This document shows positions 25,095 through 35,600 of a DNA stretch of 64,000 nucleotides, one piece after another. The notes below the pieces were generated by a model that ran no database searches, was not told the origin of the DNA, and worked only from the letters and a program-made list of their open reading frames with translations. Each line of letters starts with the position of its first letter. The stretch's first letter is position 1. Origin of the DNA: Brachypodius melanocephalos (Eukaryota > Chordata > Aves > Passeriformes > Pycnonotidae); contig VZSR01003803.1 in assembly GCA_013398615.1 (NCBI GenBank), forward strand, positions 9,807,240-9,871,239, written 5' to 3'. The translations under genes were made by a program, and so were the position numbers.

Positions 25095-26041
25095 TAATAT
25101 TATTTTTTAAAATCAAAATAATCACAGTCCCACATCATTTGCATTGATTAAAACAGAACAGAACAAAACAAAATCTTACAATATACTGAAACAATTGATA
25201 TAGATATTAAACGAGTGGCCAACATGAAAAAATATATTCCTTTCAATATTTTACTTTGGATGTTCAGGTTCTCTTCTGGCACAGGCATAACCTCTATAAA
25301 TGTCACTTCAGTTAACACCAGCTGAAAACATCTGGGCTGTGATATCAGATGTAGCATCATGCATGGTTTCAATCTGTGTGATCTTCTTGTTGCTGCTTCC
25401 TTCTGGTTTCCCCAGTATCATACAGGCTTACAATTTCTCCAGAGAGTACTATTCCTGTTTTCCTGTCTGCTTTGGAATGACATCTCACTGCTTCTGCACC
25501 TTTTCCTTGTTCTAAAGATGACATGGGCATCTCCTTCCAAGGGCACATTTCCATTCAATACAGTCAAATACTCTTGAATTCCCAAACTTCATCATTGCTG
25601 CTCGGTGTTACTTGCTCAGGGAGTCACCATGGGGTCCTCACTCATTCATTACACATCTGAATTCCCAGTATGTTAAAGGGAATTTCAAAAAGGGAAGAAA
25701 TATTAGTTTAAAAATATAAAGCTCCTGGGTTTACCAGGTCTATTTCTTGAGACATGCTAGGAGATCCTTGAAAGGTGCTAGATGTGCTCAGAATACTGGG
25801 AATTAGTAGTGTTCATGAAAGTGTGTGATGTATCCAGCATCACTTCAATACCAGACAAACTTTGAATGGTGTAATGCACCCTGAAATGATAACGATTTCC
25901 CTTCTCACTTCCTATTAGTTAAATCAATTCCAGACTGAAATGCAGCTGTGTAAGTCCATATATACAGTGTACATTTGGTGGTAGGTAGCCTAATACATGT
26001 TCATAGAACCTTGCTGTCCTTTGGTAAACCTAAATGCCCAC

Positions 26042-26047
26042 TTTAAT
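26042..26047 (-). promoter_or_regulatory. candidate proximal polyadenylation signal of MMP13
   Basis: ATTAAA variant hexamer on the minus strand, 58 bp after the stop codon. Confidence 0.35.
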
Positions 26048-26104
26048 AATATTCCCATGTGCTACAAGCTGCTCTGCAGCCTATGACATGGCACTCAGCT
26101 GCAA

Positions 26105-26205
26105 TTAGCACCAAAATAGGGAGTTAGTATGCAGGACACGGACAATTCTTTGACTCCAGATGCTATATTCAAACTGCAGTGGTCCATTGAAGAAGTAGAG
26201 GTAAC
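26105..26205 (-). CDS. MMP13: MMP13 exon 10: last hemopexin blade and stop
   Basis: 101 coding nt; GYLYFFNGPLQFEYSIWS through NSLFWC and TAA at 26107-26105. The penultimate codon is the disulphide-forming Cys472. Confidence 0.95.
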
Positions 26206-29200
26206 CTAAGGAAAAAGAAAGTTAAAAAGGATTAACACTAAGAAAATGTGTTGTCATATCAAAATTATCCTTAAAATAGTAATTATCTCGTTTTCATTTG
26301 TAATAACTCAAATTCAGCTTTTCATTTTTAGAATGCTGAGCTAAATTTTTTAAAGATCCTCATTCCATTTTCTAGAGCTGGACCAGGGTTTTAAAATTAC
26401 TGTTATTCTTTAATCTTGTGTCATTCTTATGCACTTGATCAGAAAAATATAGCGTTGGCATTTCAATTTTTAAGATACTGACTCAGAAACACTTCCTGAG
26501 AAGCTGGATAGGAGTGGGCTCCAGTTACTACATCATAATACTTCTACATTAAGCATGTCACTCTAGGTTCCCTAAGAACAGAATTCATTTTTTTGGCCAG
26601 AGCACCAATTAGATCAGAAAACTGATTCAGTCTAGAAGAGAAGAGTTGATGTGAAGAAATTAAAATTACAAATGCAGAATTTTCGACAGGAAATTAATCT
26701 CAAGTTTCAAAGGCAATTAATTGTAATAAGGTTTCATTATCAGATTATGTACCATTTCTTTCATAGACCGCATCCACTTTATCACCAATTCCTGCGAATT
26801 CTTCCTCTATCAGCCTGGGGTAGCCTGCATCCATAACCTCTGCCTCTTCATCATAACTATATTAAACATAAAACAAAAAAAAAAACAAAACAGGGAATTG
26901 AAACAGCCTGAGAGTTTGGCCTGTGCCCTTTATATGTTTTTAAGTTGCCCATACCCAAAGCAATCCAGCAGTTTTTGGGTGCTTTCTGTCTAGTGCAATG
27001 GCAAAATGCAGGGTGATAAACAGGGCACACATCCACCAGAAGAGAAATAAACACAAAACAAATAGAATCACATTTTCAGAACTGATCTATAAAGTATGTA
27101 TTATGTGGAGATTATTGTACTTGGATGTATTGGTACTATGAACTTGTCATGAGGCTGCTTGGCCCAATGATAGTGGGAATGGACTGTAAGGTCTTAATTA
27201 TGCATGAGACCTGATTGTGAGCTCCACTCGTGGACAGTAAAAAACCAGACCCTAGGGTGGGACAGATTTCTTACTCACAGCACTGGTACCGTTTCACATC
27301 ACACAAGCAACTCAAGGAAGCAAGATGAGAATTTCGTCTAGCAGGTATGACCATATCGGAAATTCTCCCAGATTAGAGCACTTTGTTCTCGTTTCCTTAT
27401 GCTCATTCAGCTTTTAAAATTAGTGCTCGTATTTTTATAAAAGCCTTGCATACACCTTTCGAACATCTTACACAGCTATAACACCTATGAAAATCACAGG
27501 CTGGATTGGACAAATGCCTGGTTTGAACCAAACTCCTGGTCTTTCCATACATCTGGACAGGTTATGTATGACTAGGGACACCGAAAGTGACTTGTCTCCA
27601 GCTTACCTCCAGTACTTATTTCCAGTAAAAAAGAGAGTCTTGCCCGTGTCTTTAACATGGACGGCTGCATCTATTCTCTTCATTTCTTTTGGGAATCCCA
27701 TTTCATATATCTTTTTAGGGAAGTCTTCAACTATGTCATAGCCATTCAAAGCCCAGACTTTCTTTCCTGAAAATACAAAGTATGAGTGAGTCTTTTGTAA
27801 GAACTCAGCTTTGAGAGAAGATTAAAACGAGGAAACCGTGATCCCAATTTTCATGCAACAAATAGATTCTCAGGTCACATACTCAGTAGGTATTAGACTA
27901 TTTGTACTAGGATTCTGGACATCCTAAGTAAATTGTACATCTCCTAATTAACTGAAAACTTTATAGATATGCATGAGGTGAAACTGTTTGTTTTATGAGT
28001 GATGTTTTATTTTTCTATTGACTATCTTTATGCCATCTGTTGAGCTTGATTAAATATGTGTATTTTTCTGCCAACAGCAAAATCAAAAACTCACCTTTAA
28101 ACATGAACACAAGATCTTTGATGGGATTTTCATAAGCTGCATCTATTTTATTTGGAAGCTCTGGCCAAAAGGACTTAAGTAACACCAGTTCTGCCTCAAC
28201 CATCTGAGGGTGCAGTCGCCAGAAAAACCTAGCTCAGAAAAGGAAGATATATTTTATGCTTCTTTTCATACTGTAGAATAGCAGTATCTTTGACGTGCTA
28301 TAGTTAAAATAAATTACTGGTGAATTAATGGTTATCGTCTCATAGAATATTGAATAGACAGAACCCCTCTTAGACCTTTCCTTTCCTCACAGCAATCAGC
28401 TGCAGACCATTTCTGTCACTTACACAGTGATGATCTCAAACAATAAAAAATTTTAAGCTTCTTTCATTTAGAATAAGAGAAACACTGCTGACCCATGTGA
28501 GGCTCCTGAATGCAAGATAACTTCACCCAAATAAAAACTAGCAGATGAAAAAAGTTCCATGAATGTAAAAATATATACAAAAAGTCAGTCTTCAGCCATA
28601 TTATCTTCACATCATATTACTGGGCATTCAAGACTGTAGTTGCATTATTAATCCTGCCTAAAAAGATATATTATGCACTTTTTCAAGAGACATCTATATT
28701 GATTTGTGCTCTTTGAAATGTACATTTACCCAAGTCTTTTTCGTAAAAAACTGAAATGGTGCTTTTTGCTTGCTCAAACTTTATCCAGTACCCACCATCC
28801 TTGACATGGAAGTGTCTTTACCTGTCCTTGAAGACCAGCATTTCTCCACGAAGTTCTGTAATTGCATCAAGTGATAATTCTACATCACATTTCTCTGGTG
28901 TTTTGGGATGTTTTGGGTTGGGATCTTTGTCTCCTGCACCTAGAATGATATCATATGATGTAAGCTTAATTTTCTATCTGTTGATCATGATATTGAAGAC
29001 CTTCCAAAAGCATGATTAATAGAAACAATGGGTAAAAAATTTTTACTGAGAAAATCTGTTCTCTCTTTCCTCTAGCCAAATGCATTAATGAAATTTGGAG
29101 TTTAAGTGTGCTGCAAAGGTATTAAATGAACTTACTTTCTTTGTCCCAAGTTTCGAAGGTCCCCAGAACTTTGTGCTTTTCATAATGAAACATGGATAGT

Positions 29201-32200
29201 TTTGTTTCTACCTTTAGACTCTGTTTTACCTTCTCTTTTCAGGCAGGTCAAAAAGTAGAAGGACTCTGATCCCCATCACCTACCACTAAAGGAGACAGGT
29301 CAGTGACCAACCGTGCTCTGCAGCATTATGTAATTTTATTCCCCTCTGAACTACTAAATCTAAGCATCTCCTCTTCCAGTGAACCATTCTTAATCAGTCA
29401 TTGTGGTTGTTATTGGACCTCCGCAACTCACAGTAACTGTGCAGTGCATCTGCAGCGGCTGTAATGATACAGGAGATAAATATTATATATTATACAGACT
29501 TACCATAGAGCTCTTGGATCCCTTGCACATCATCATCAGGAAGCACAAAACCAGTTTTTCCAGTGTATGTGTATATTGGGAACATCAAAGCTCCAGGGTC
29601 TCTAGAGTGCTCAAGTCCCAGTGAATGACCAAATTCATGGGCAGCAACAAGAAACAAGTTATAGCCTACAACAAATCACAGCAAAAGGAAATCTGTATCT
29701 CCTCGCATCACTGTACTTGGCACTGTGCTTTAACATATGGGACAATGAATGTGACAACTGAATACATGGAAAAATTCTGCATAATTCATAAAATCATAGA
29801 AGGGCCTAAGACCTTAAAGATCACCTAGTTCCAATCCTCCTGCTTTGAGCAGGGACACCTTCCACTAGATACAATTGCTTTGAACTACGCAATTGCATTT
29901 TTGAACTATGATGGGTTTTGCATTAATAGGGGCCTAAGAGATCTAGTGTCTCTCTGCTGGTGTTCACCCTGACTCTTACATGACAGTGGTACTATGTAGA
30001 GAGATTCAGAGTTCTTGAAATTTCTTAGTAACACAGGAAAGCTCTAGGATGAAGTCTTGGTCCTACTCAAATCAAGAACAGTTTTTGTTGGGAATTAATC
30101 TGCAGTAGAGAGTCAATGTCCTTTGCAGTATTGCAGAAATTAGTGTTAATGCCAGGAGGGTGACCTAATCCAATGCTGAAAAAAATTGTGTTTTGTTCTA
30201 TTAAACTCTGTCCTGGACAGGCAAGGTAATGAATTTTCAAATTAAATGCAAGCAGAAAATGTGCAGCTGAGGTATGTTTGCTGTAGGCTTCAGTAAGCCA
30301 ATTCCCATCAGTCTGTGATCAGAACTAGCTGCCCTTAGCAAATTGCCAAAATGACAAAATCTTATTTTTTTAATCACTTCACTTATGAGTGTTACATCTT
30401 AATATTAATGCTAAGCACATGTTAAACTTCCATTTATGACTGGAGGTTAAACTCAGCATTCTATCTGTTAACAGTGAACATAATGATGAACAAACAGTAA
30501 ACAGGCAAAACAAATCATCTACAGATATCAAACTGGGATAAATTTTCCGTCTATCCCCATTTCAAATAATTTCAGGCAGTTCTGTTACCTTTAGAATCAT
30601 CTGACCAAACTTCATCATCATCAAAATGAGCATCTCCTCCATAGTCTGGGCCTGGGGGAAAAGCATGTGCCAGTAATCCAGAGGGTCCATCAAAAGGGTA
30701 AAAGTCACCATGTTCTGTAAAGCAAAATTCAAAACAATTAAAATAATTACTCCACCTTATGTATGTAAGAATATAGGTTACTTATAAAATAAAAGCAATT
30801 GGTTCTGCATTACCTTTAGTCCCAAAGGAGATCATGATATCAGCTGTACCACTTCGTATTCTGGTGAAGTTCAGTGGCGTCACATCAGACCAAACTTTAA
30901 ATGCTTTTTTGAAAGCTCTGTCTACTTCATTATGTCTCAGATCTGAAGTGTAATTCATAATTCTGTCAAAGAGATTAATATCTTCAGTTAAATTGTGTGA
31001 ATTGAAGAAATATGCAATGCACTTTTATCTGACTGCACACCTCATTAAAAGCTTTTGCTTTTGTCATATGATCTTATCATATAACAAAGGAGCTTAGCAA
31101 CTGCATAAAGTATTAAAAAAGTACATTTCTATCGTCATTGAAATAATTCAGACATATCTGAAATGATCCAACAACTTTCTGTAATTGGTTTTCTATGCAC
31201 CAGAAAAATTAGATATGTTCAGTATTAAGTACAATCATATCAGTAACTTCAAAATTTTTTGTCATATAAAATATCTCATGATCCTCAGTTCCTGAAGGAG
31301 CAAAACATTATCCAAAGTGATTTTTATAGGCTGTAATTGTCCATATTAAAGTAACATTTATCACTAGCTATGGAGCTAAGATATTTTAGTGATTTCATAT
31401 TTGGAATTTGGTAAATAAATTGAGTCTGTAGCTGTTGAAACCCCCAGATATACCACCTTGCAGAACTAAACGAGAAGGATCTACCCTGTGAATTGTCATC
31501 TCTTCACCTGCTAAGGTCACCTTTCCTGAGGTCATGGTGCAGGGATTTGTCTGACCAAACACAGAGATCTCCATCTGGGATGTGAAATGGAAGAGTCTGC
31601 TCTCACAGACACACAACACAGATGGGTTTGCATCTACACCACTCTGCCCAGGACAAGACAGAAAAACACTAAACCAGGTCCAAACAGAGCTAAGGAGAGA
31701 CCCAGGGAAGTGCATGGTCTGAACCCCTACCCCTCTTTCATTTGGCACCATGGATGTGTCCTGAGCGTTTATATGGAGGCCAAATGGGGAGGTGATAGCT
31801 TACAGCACACCAGGTTTCCTTTTTCATGACAAAGTACAGTGGAAAAAATTCATGTTTACTTCCTTGGCCTGCAATGTAGCACCTTTCCAAAAGTGGGGCT
31901 GTAAGGGTTTTAAACTGCAACATTTTGTCAAACTCAAATGCACCTTTCTCACATCAGCCTCATGTACTGAGCAACCCATTGGACAATGCACCTGGAAAGA
32001 AGGTAATGACAGCAATAACACTCAAAATATCAGGCATTTACCTGTATGTCAAATTCATTTTTGACCATTTGAGCTTTCTAGGGAAAAAGTTATATTCCCC
32101 CACATCTGGGACACCACATCTTGGTTTCTGCATCAGCTCATATGTTTCTTCATCTAGTTTGCCTGTCACCTCCAGGCCAAAAAAAGCTTGCATTTCCCGA

Positions 32201-32506
32201 AGTTTAGCTGCCACTGTGTTTCCACTCTTCCTCATTATGCCAGCAGGATTCGGACGGAGATTGTAGTGAGTCCTGAGATAGCGCTAAGAGGGGGAAAAGG
32301 AGTAATGAGCCCAATTTCCAAACAGTTTTAACTGCACAGCTTTCTGTTATTGGAACATGCAAATGAATTATTCTATACTGTACCTCTGCAAACTGAAGGT
32401 CCTGTTCTGTGAATTCATGGCTGTCTTCAAGGGGAATAGGGATTGTCAGGCAAAATGACAAACCCAACAAGAAAAAGAAAACAGCTGAAAGTCCTGATTG
32501 CATCAT
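26105..32506 (-). CDS. MMP13: matrix metalloproteinase 13 (collagenase 3), complete ten-exon gene
   Basis: Secreted, zinc- and calcium-dependent collagenase that cuts type II and other fibrillar collagens in cartilage and bone remodelling. Coding exons: 32384-32506, 32042-32283, 30814-30962, 30589-30714, 29504-29665, 28822-28939, 28095-28228, 27607-27766, 26753-26856 and 26105-26205. They total 1419 nt, giving 472 residues plus stop (human 471), with every phase closing and GT-AG ends throughout. Seen in order: signal peptide (about 1-21), propeptide with PRCGVPDV (Cys97), catalytic domain with structural zinc ligands His173, Asp175, His188 and His201, HEFGHSLGLEH at 223-233, Met-turn ALMFP, a short linker, and four hemopexin blades closed by Cys285 and Cys472. 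Long near-identical stretches to mammalian MMP13 (VGEYN, LKWSKMNLTYR, PNPKHPKTP, FNGPLQFEYSIWS) make the assignment secure. Upstream elements indicate AP-1/RUNX control. Confidence 0.97.
26753..26856 (-). CDS. MMP13: MMP13 exon 9: hemopexin blades 3-4
   Basis: 104 nt; YDEEAEVMDAGYPRLIEEEF and GIGDKVDAVYERN. The split first codon reads AG+T (Ser), where mammalian MMP13 has Arg. The acceptor ATATAG lies behind a long T-rich tract. Confidence 0.92.
26872..26896 (+). repeat. A-rich tract in MMP13 intron 8
   Basis: On the minus strand this is the T-rich tract just upstream of the exon 9 acceptor, so it probably serves as its pyrimidine tract. Confidence 0.7.
27607..27766 (-). CDS. MMP13: MMP13 exon 8: hemopexin blades 2-3
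   Basis: 160 nt; KKVWALNGYDIVEDFPKKIY, DAAVHVKDTGKTLFFTGNKY and W, ending in a split codon before GTAAGC. Confidence 0.96.
28095..28228 (-). CDS. MMP13: MMP13 exon 7: hemopexin blades 1-2
   Basis: 134 nt; FFWRLHPQMVEAEL, KSFWPELPNKIDAAYE and DLVFMFK. Acceptor CTGAGCTAG, donor G|GTGAGT. Confidence 0.96.
28822..28939 (-). CDS. MMP13: MMP13 exon 6: linker and start of hemopexin blade 1
   Basis: 118 nt; hinge DKDPNPKHPKTPEKC, where Cys285 begins the hemopexin domain, then LSLDAITELRGEMLVFKD. Confidence 0.96.
29504..29665 (-). CDS. MMP13: MMP13 exon 5: catalytic zinc motif
   Basis: 162 nt; encodes NLFLVAAHEFGHSLGLEH and the Met-turn PGALMFP, then DDDVQGIQELY. The three zinc histidines and the catalytic glutamate are intact. 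Confidence 0.97.
29785..29875 (-). mobile_element. CR1 LINE 3' end in MMP13 intron 4
   Basis: Antisense CR1 terminus: CATAAAATCATAGAAGGGCC, then a CCTTAAAGATCACCTAGTTC-like stretch and CTTTGAGCAGGGACACCTTC. Confidence 0.85.
30589..30714 (-). CDS. MMP13: MMP13 exon 4: structural zinc and calcium loop
   Basis: 126 nt; HGDFYPFDGPSGLLAHAF and YGGDAHFDDDE carry the structural zinc ligands and calcium-binding aspartates. Confidence 0.96.
30814..30962 (-). CDS. MMP13: MMP13 exon 3: catalytic domain start
   Basis: 149 nt, the usual MMP size. It encodes IMNYTSDL, FKKAFKVWSDVTPLNFTR and ADIMISFGTK. Confidence 0.96.
30970..32035 (-). other. intron 2 of MMP13
   Basis: About 1.1 kb. It contains a 118-codon antisense-free open frame (31395-31751, minus) with no MMP or other family resemblance. 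The splice ends on either side pair correctly without it, so I treat it as chance. Confidence 0.7.
32042..32283 (-). CDS. MMP13: MMP13 exon 2: propeptide with cysteine switch
   Basis: 242 nt; RYLRTHYNL through LKWSKMNLTY, with PRCGVPDV at residues 95-102. The acceptor follows a strong pyrimidine tract and the donor is G|GTAAAT. Confidence 0.96.
32384..32506 (-). CDS. MMP13: MMP13 exon 1: signal peptide, propeptide start
   Basis: 41 codons from the first of two adjacent ATGs (32506 or 32503), ending LQFAE before a GTACAG donor. The first ATG has A at -3. The hydrophobic core is VFFFLLGLSFCL. Confidence 0.95.
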
Positions 32507-32558
32507 GTTGGATTTCTGGAGTCTGAAGCCCTGATGTTTTAGAGAGCAGCTACCTTTA

Positions 32559-32566
32559 CTTTTATA
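32559..32566 (-). promoter_or_regulatory. MMP13: TATA box of MMP13
   Basis: TATAAAAG on the minus strand, placing the transcription start near 32533 and leaving a 5' UTR of about 27 nt, like the short human MMP13 leader. Confidence 0.85.
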
Positions 32567-32578
32567 GTCCCAACCCAG

Positions 32579-32585
32579 TGAGTCA
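32579..32585 (-). promoter_or_regulatory. MMP13: AP-1 site of the MMP13 promoter
   Basis: Consensus TGACTCA about 50 bp upstream of the inferred start, the spacing reported for the human gene. Confidence 0.85.
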
Positions 32586-32606
32586 CCACCTAGGGACAAG
32601 CTAGAA

Positions 32607-32612
32607 CTTCCT
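32607..32612 (-). promoter_or_regulatory. MMP13: PEA3/ETS site of the MMP13 promoter
   Basis: AGGAAG on the minus strand about 75-80 bp upstream of the inferred start, next to AP-1 as in mammalian MMP13. Confidence 0.65.
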
Positions 32613-32666
32613 TGTTGCTGGAAGTAAACATGCTTAGATGGCTGGTTTGTTTCTCCTCCCCAAGGC

Positions 32667-32674
32667 TGTGGTTT
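32667..32674 (-). promoter_or_regulatory. MMP13: RUNX (OSE2) site of the MMP13 promoter
   Basis: AAACCACA on the minus strand, about 135-140 bp upstream of the inferred start. Human MMP13 carries a RUNX2-binding OSE2 element at about -138. Confidence 0.7.
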
Positions 32675-32699
32675 AGGCATCCGATCCCCAGCTGAGGGC

Positions 32700-35600
32700 T
32701 CTGAAACTCTATCCTCGTATAAACATGAGGTCTCTGAATATTGACATGGGCTGCGGGAAGGAATGGGCAGAAGCAAACCACACTTCTTGGGTTTTCTGCA
32801 GTAACTTCCACTGGCAGTAACTGGCAACAATGCTGCAATGACTTACTTTTCTTTGCTAGAAAAATTGGGGTTTTTACCATTCGATAAACAATAAAAATAC
32901 ATGACAAAAGTAATTGTTTTTAAAGTAAATTCTGCAACTTTTCAGTAGTTATACTGAAACAACAATTGTTGGTTCAACAGCAATTTTTAGTGAAATAACA
33001 ATATAGAATATACAATATGATATTGTTTCTTTGTTTCTCTAAAGAACTATAACTCCATAGCTTTAACAAAAATTTTGCTTTGGAGATCCTTAAAGAGAAT
33101 TTCTATGTATATTACAGGATACTTTACTGTCTGACTTGCTCAAAACCACAAATGCTAAATATCAGGAAATAGTTAAGAACATTAAAAAGCATTTTTTGTT
33201 AGTAATAAAACAGGTCATGTAGAGTGACTAATTCATACAATTTATCTTGAAAAAACTTGAATTTAATTCACATTATGAGAGGATGACAACCATAGATTAA
33301 TCAGCGAGCTAATACTTTGAGAGAGGCAGTCTACCAGCTACAGGTAGGCAATGGATCTGTGTGTCCAGAATAACAAAAAAAATATTATTTTTGTCTTATG
33401 AAGTGGACAGTAGGATAAATCTGAAGTTATAACAGAGATGGCAATTACTATACCTCAAACATAAGGATTATTTCTATCTCCCCAGGATCACTACAGTCTC
33501 AGCTCCTGCTATAACTTTTATCATATCACATGCTGATAAGCAGAGGTCCAAGGAGAGATGTGGTTTCTGCTGAATTTGCCTTGCTCTTTCATTGATAATT
33601 TCTTTTGCCTCTATGGAAAATCTCAAGCAGCTTTCTGGTAGACACTGGTACAGGCATCCTGGAATACACTACCCTGACATGGATGTTCCCTTGTTGACAA
33701 AACAGAAAAAGGTCAAAAATCAATGAAGCTGAATGTGTAAAAGCTCTATTACTCAAACAATGATAGCAGTGTGTTTTATGATGCCAAACAGCAAAAGCAA
33801 ATAAAGCTGAGAAGAATTTGTTATGTAGGCTGTTTCTGCCTCCCTGCCACTGCTAAATAAGGTTACACCCCTTAGGAACAGACAACATCTGTCAAAGCGG
33901 TTTGTATATTCTTCCTTACATTGTGTTAGCTATGCAGAGACTTTTACTCAGCAATGGACATAAAGCCTGTTAATTAGTTATTCCACCTTCTTGAGAACTG
34001 TTCTCCCCTGAAGTGCTTCAGGGTAAGCACTGAATCCGTACTGCTGGGGATCTCACTGCACCACAGCCCTTGCTAGTGCAGACTGCCAGATTATGTGCAT
34101 ATCCCATTTCTTTCCCTCCAATATTTCTGTACTGATATTTGCAGCATATGAATTTTGGGGTACCCAATTAGCAGGTAAACAGTGTTTACAGTGTCTTTTC
34201 TTCCTTTGTGGAGCAATGGTGCTGCCTTGCCATGTTTTTTTGTGGCTGTAAGGAATGCTTTCCTGGAGACCATGAAGCTGTGAACGTTACTGTTCTTCAA
34301 AGCAGTACCAGACACAGCTCAGAAATCTATGAGGAAAATGAATCGCTTAAAACTCCACAGGTAACTTTCTCATGAATTCCAAATTCTCTGAAATTAGGTT
34401 TCTTATACATAAAGAGGCACAGTTTTATACCACCATTTGTGTATCACTGCCACTTAGCAGATTTAGTTAAAAGTTTTTTATTCTGTGTCAAGTCCTTATA
34501 GGACTGCTCTTTCTCAACTTGGACATTGGAATCTTTGTTTCTGGAACAGGAGAAATTAATTTCCTAATCAACTGTCACTGTAAAAACCTGACCAGTCCAT
34601 TACACTTGAGGAGAGGATGATCCCAAATTATTCCTCAGTGGTTTCAGGTTTACCTTAACAAACACAGGTCAAGCTAACTACCAATTAAAGGCGAAACCAA
34701 ATATTCAGAGACAATTTTTGAATGATATAAATATAGAACTGAAAAAAAATATTTAGCTCGGCTCAAGGGTAGAATTAAACAACAGTGTTAGCCTACCTAA
34801 CAACCCTCCAAGGAAATGTGGAGCGCTGTTCTTTAAAATGCTTACGCTGCAGTCAACAAAGCAGCGTAATTATAATTGTCTTGCATGAAGAGAATAATAT
34901 ATTAGACAGGGAAGAATGATTTTCCACTTTCTGTGATTTCTTTTTTACAAATGCTCAGAAGTCCTTTGAAGTTCACTACAAAATCTCTCAAAACTTTGCT
35001 TTTGGTATCTTCAGAGAGCTGTCCTGAGGCATTTCCAAGGAATATTTTAAAAACTGGGCAACGTAATTACAGGAAAAAACTAGATCAGGTGGCTTTTCTG
35101 AAAAAAACTTTGTGTAAGGAAAGATGACTAGAGCTGGATTTTGCTACTGTAGGAAAATGAAATGAAATGAAATGAACAAGTGAAGAGATAGTCCACTGTA
35201 GTGAACAGATTCTGCATGAGAGTAGAAAAACATACAAAGAGAAAAAAAAAGTCGGGAGCCTGTAGTTGTTTTGTCACAGGGAGTAAATCAAAATGCTAAA
35301 CCCAAAGTTGGTTTCTGAAAGACTGTGGGCAATCAGCCTTGTGAGAGTGTATTATGGCTGAATCGTGTTTTCAGAACACTCAGTTAAATCCTTTGGGAGT
35401 CCTGGCAATGTGAAAATACAGAATCCAATATGTTTTCTTACACATTTTATTGCTATTTATAGTACATCAGTGGCCAGATGCCTATATTGAGGCATAGATT
35501 TTTGTCTTCTATTGACAAAATGAAGAAACAATGGTGAAAGGCCATGCAAGCAAGCAAACAAAAGGCCCAAAGAAAATGAGCTCTATTCCTGCTTTTTCTG

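Noticed and set aside
31395..31751. 118-codon minus-strand frame inside MMP13 intron 2
   Set aside because: MMP13 exons on both sides join in phase without it, and it has no family resemblance.
32204..32830. 208-codon minus-strand open frame overlapping MMP13 exon 1
   Set aside because: It reads through the promoter, exon 1 in its own frame and intron 1; the true exon 1 boundaries are fixed by MMP13 homology.
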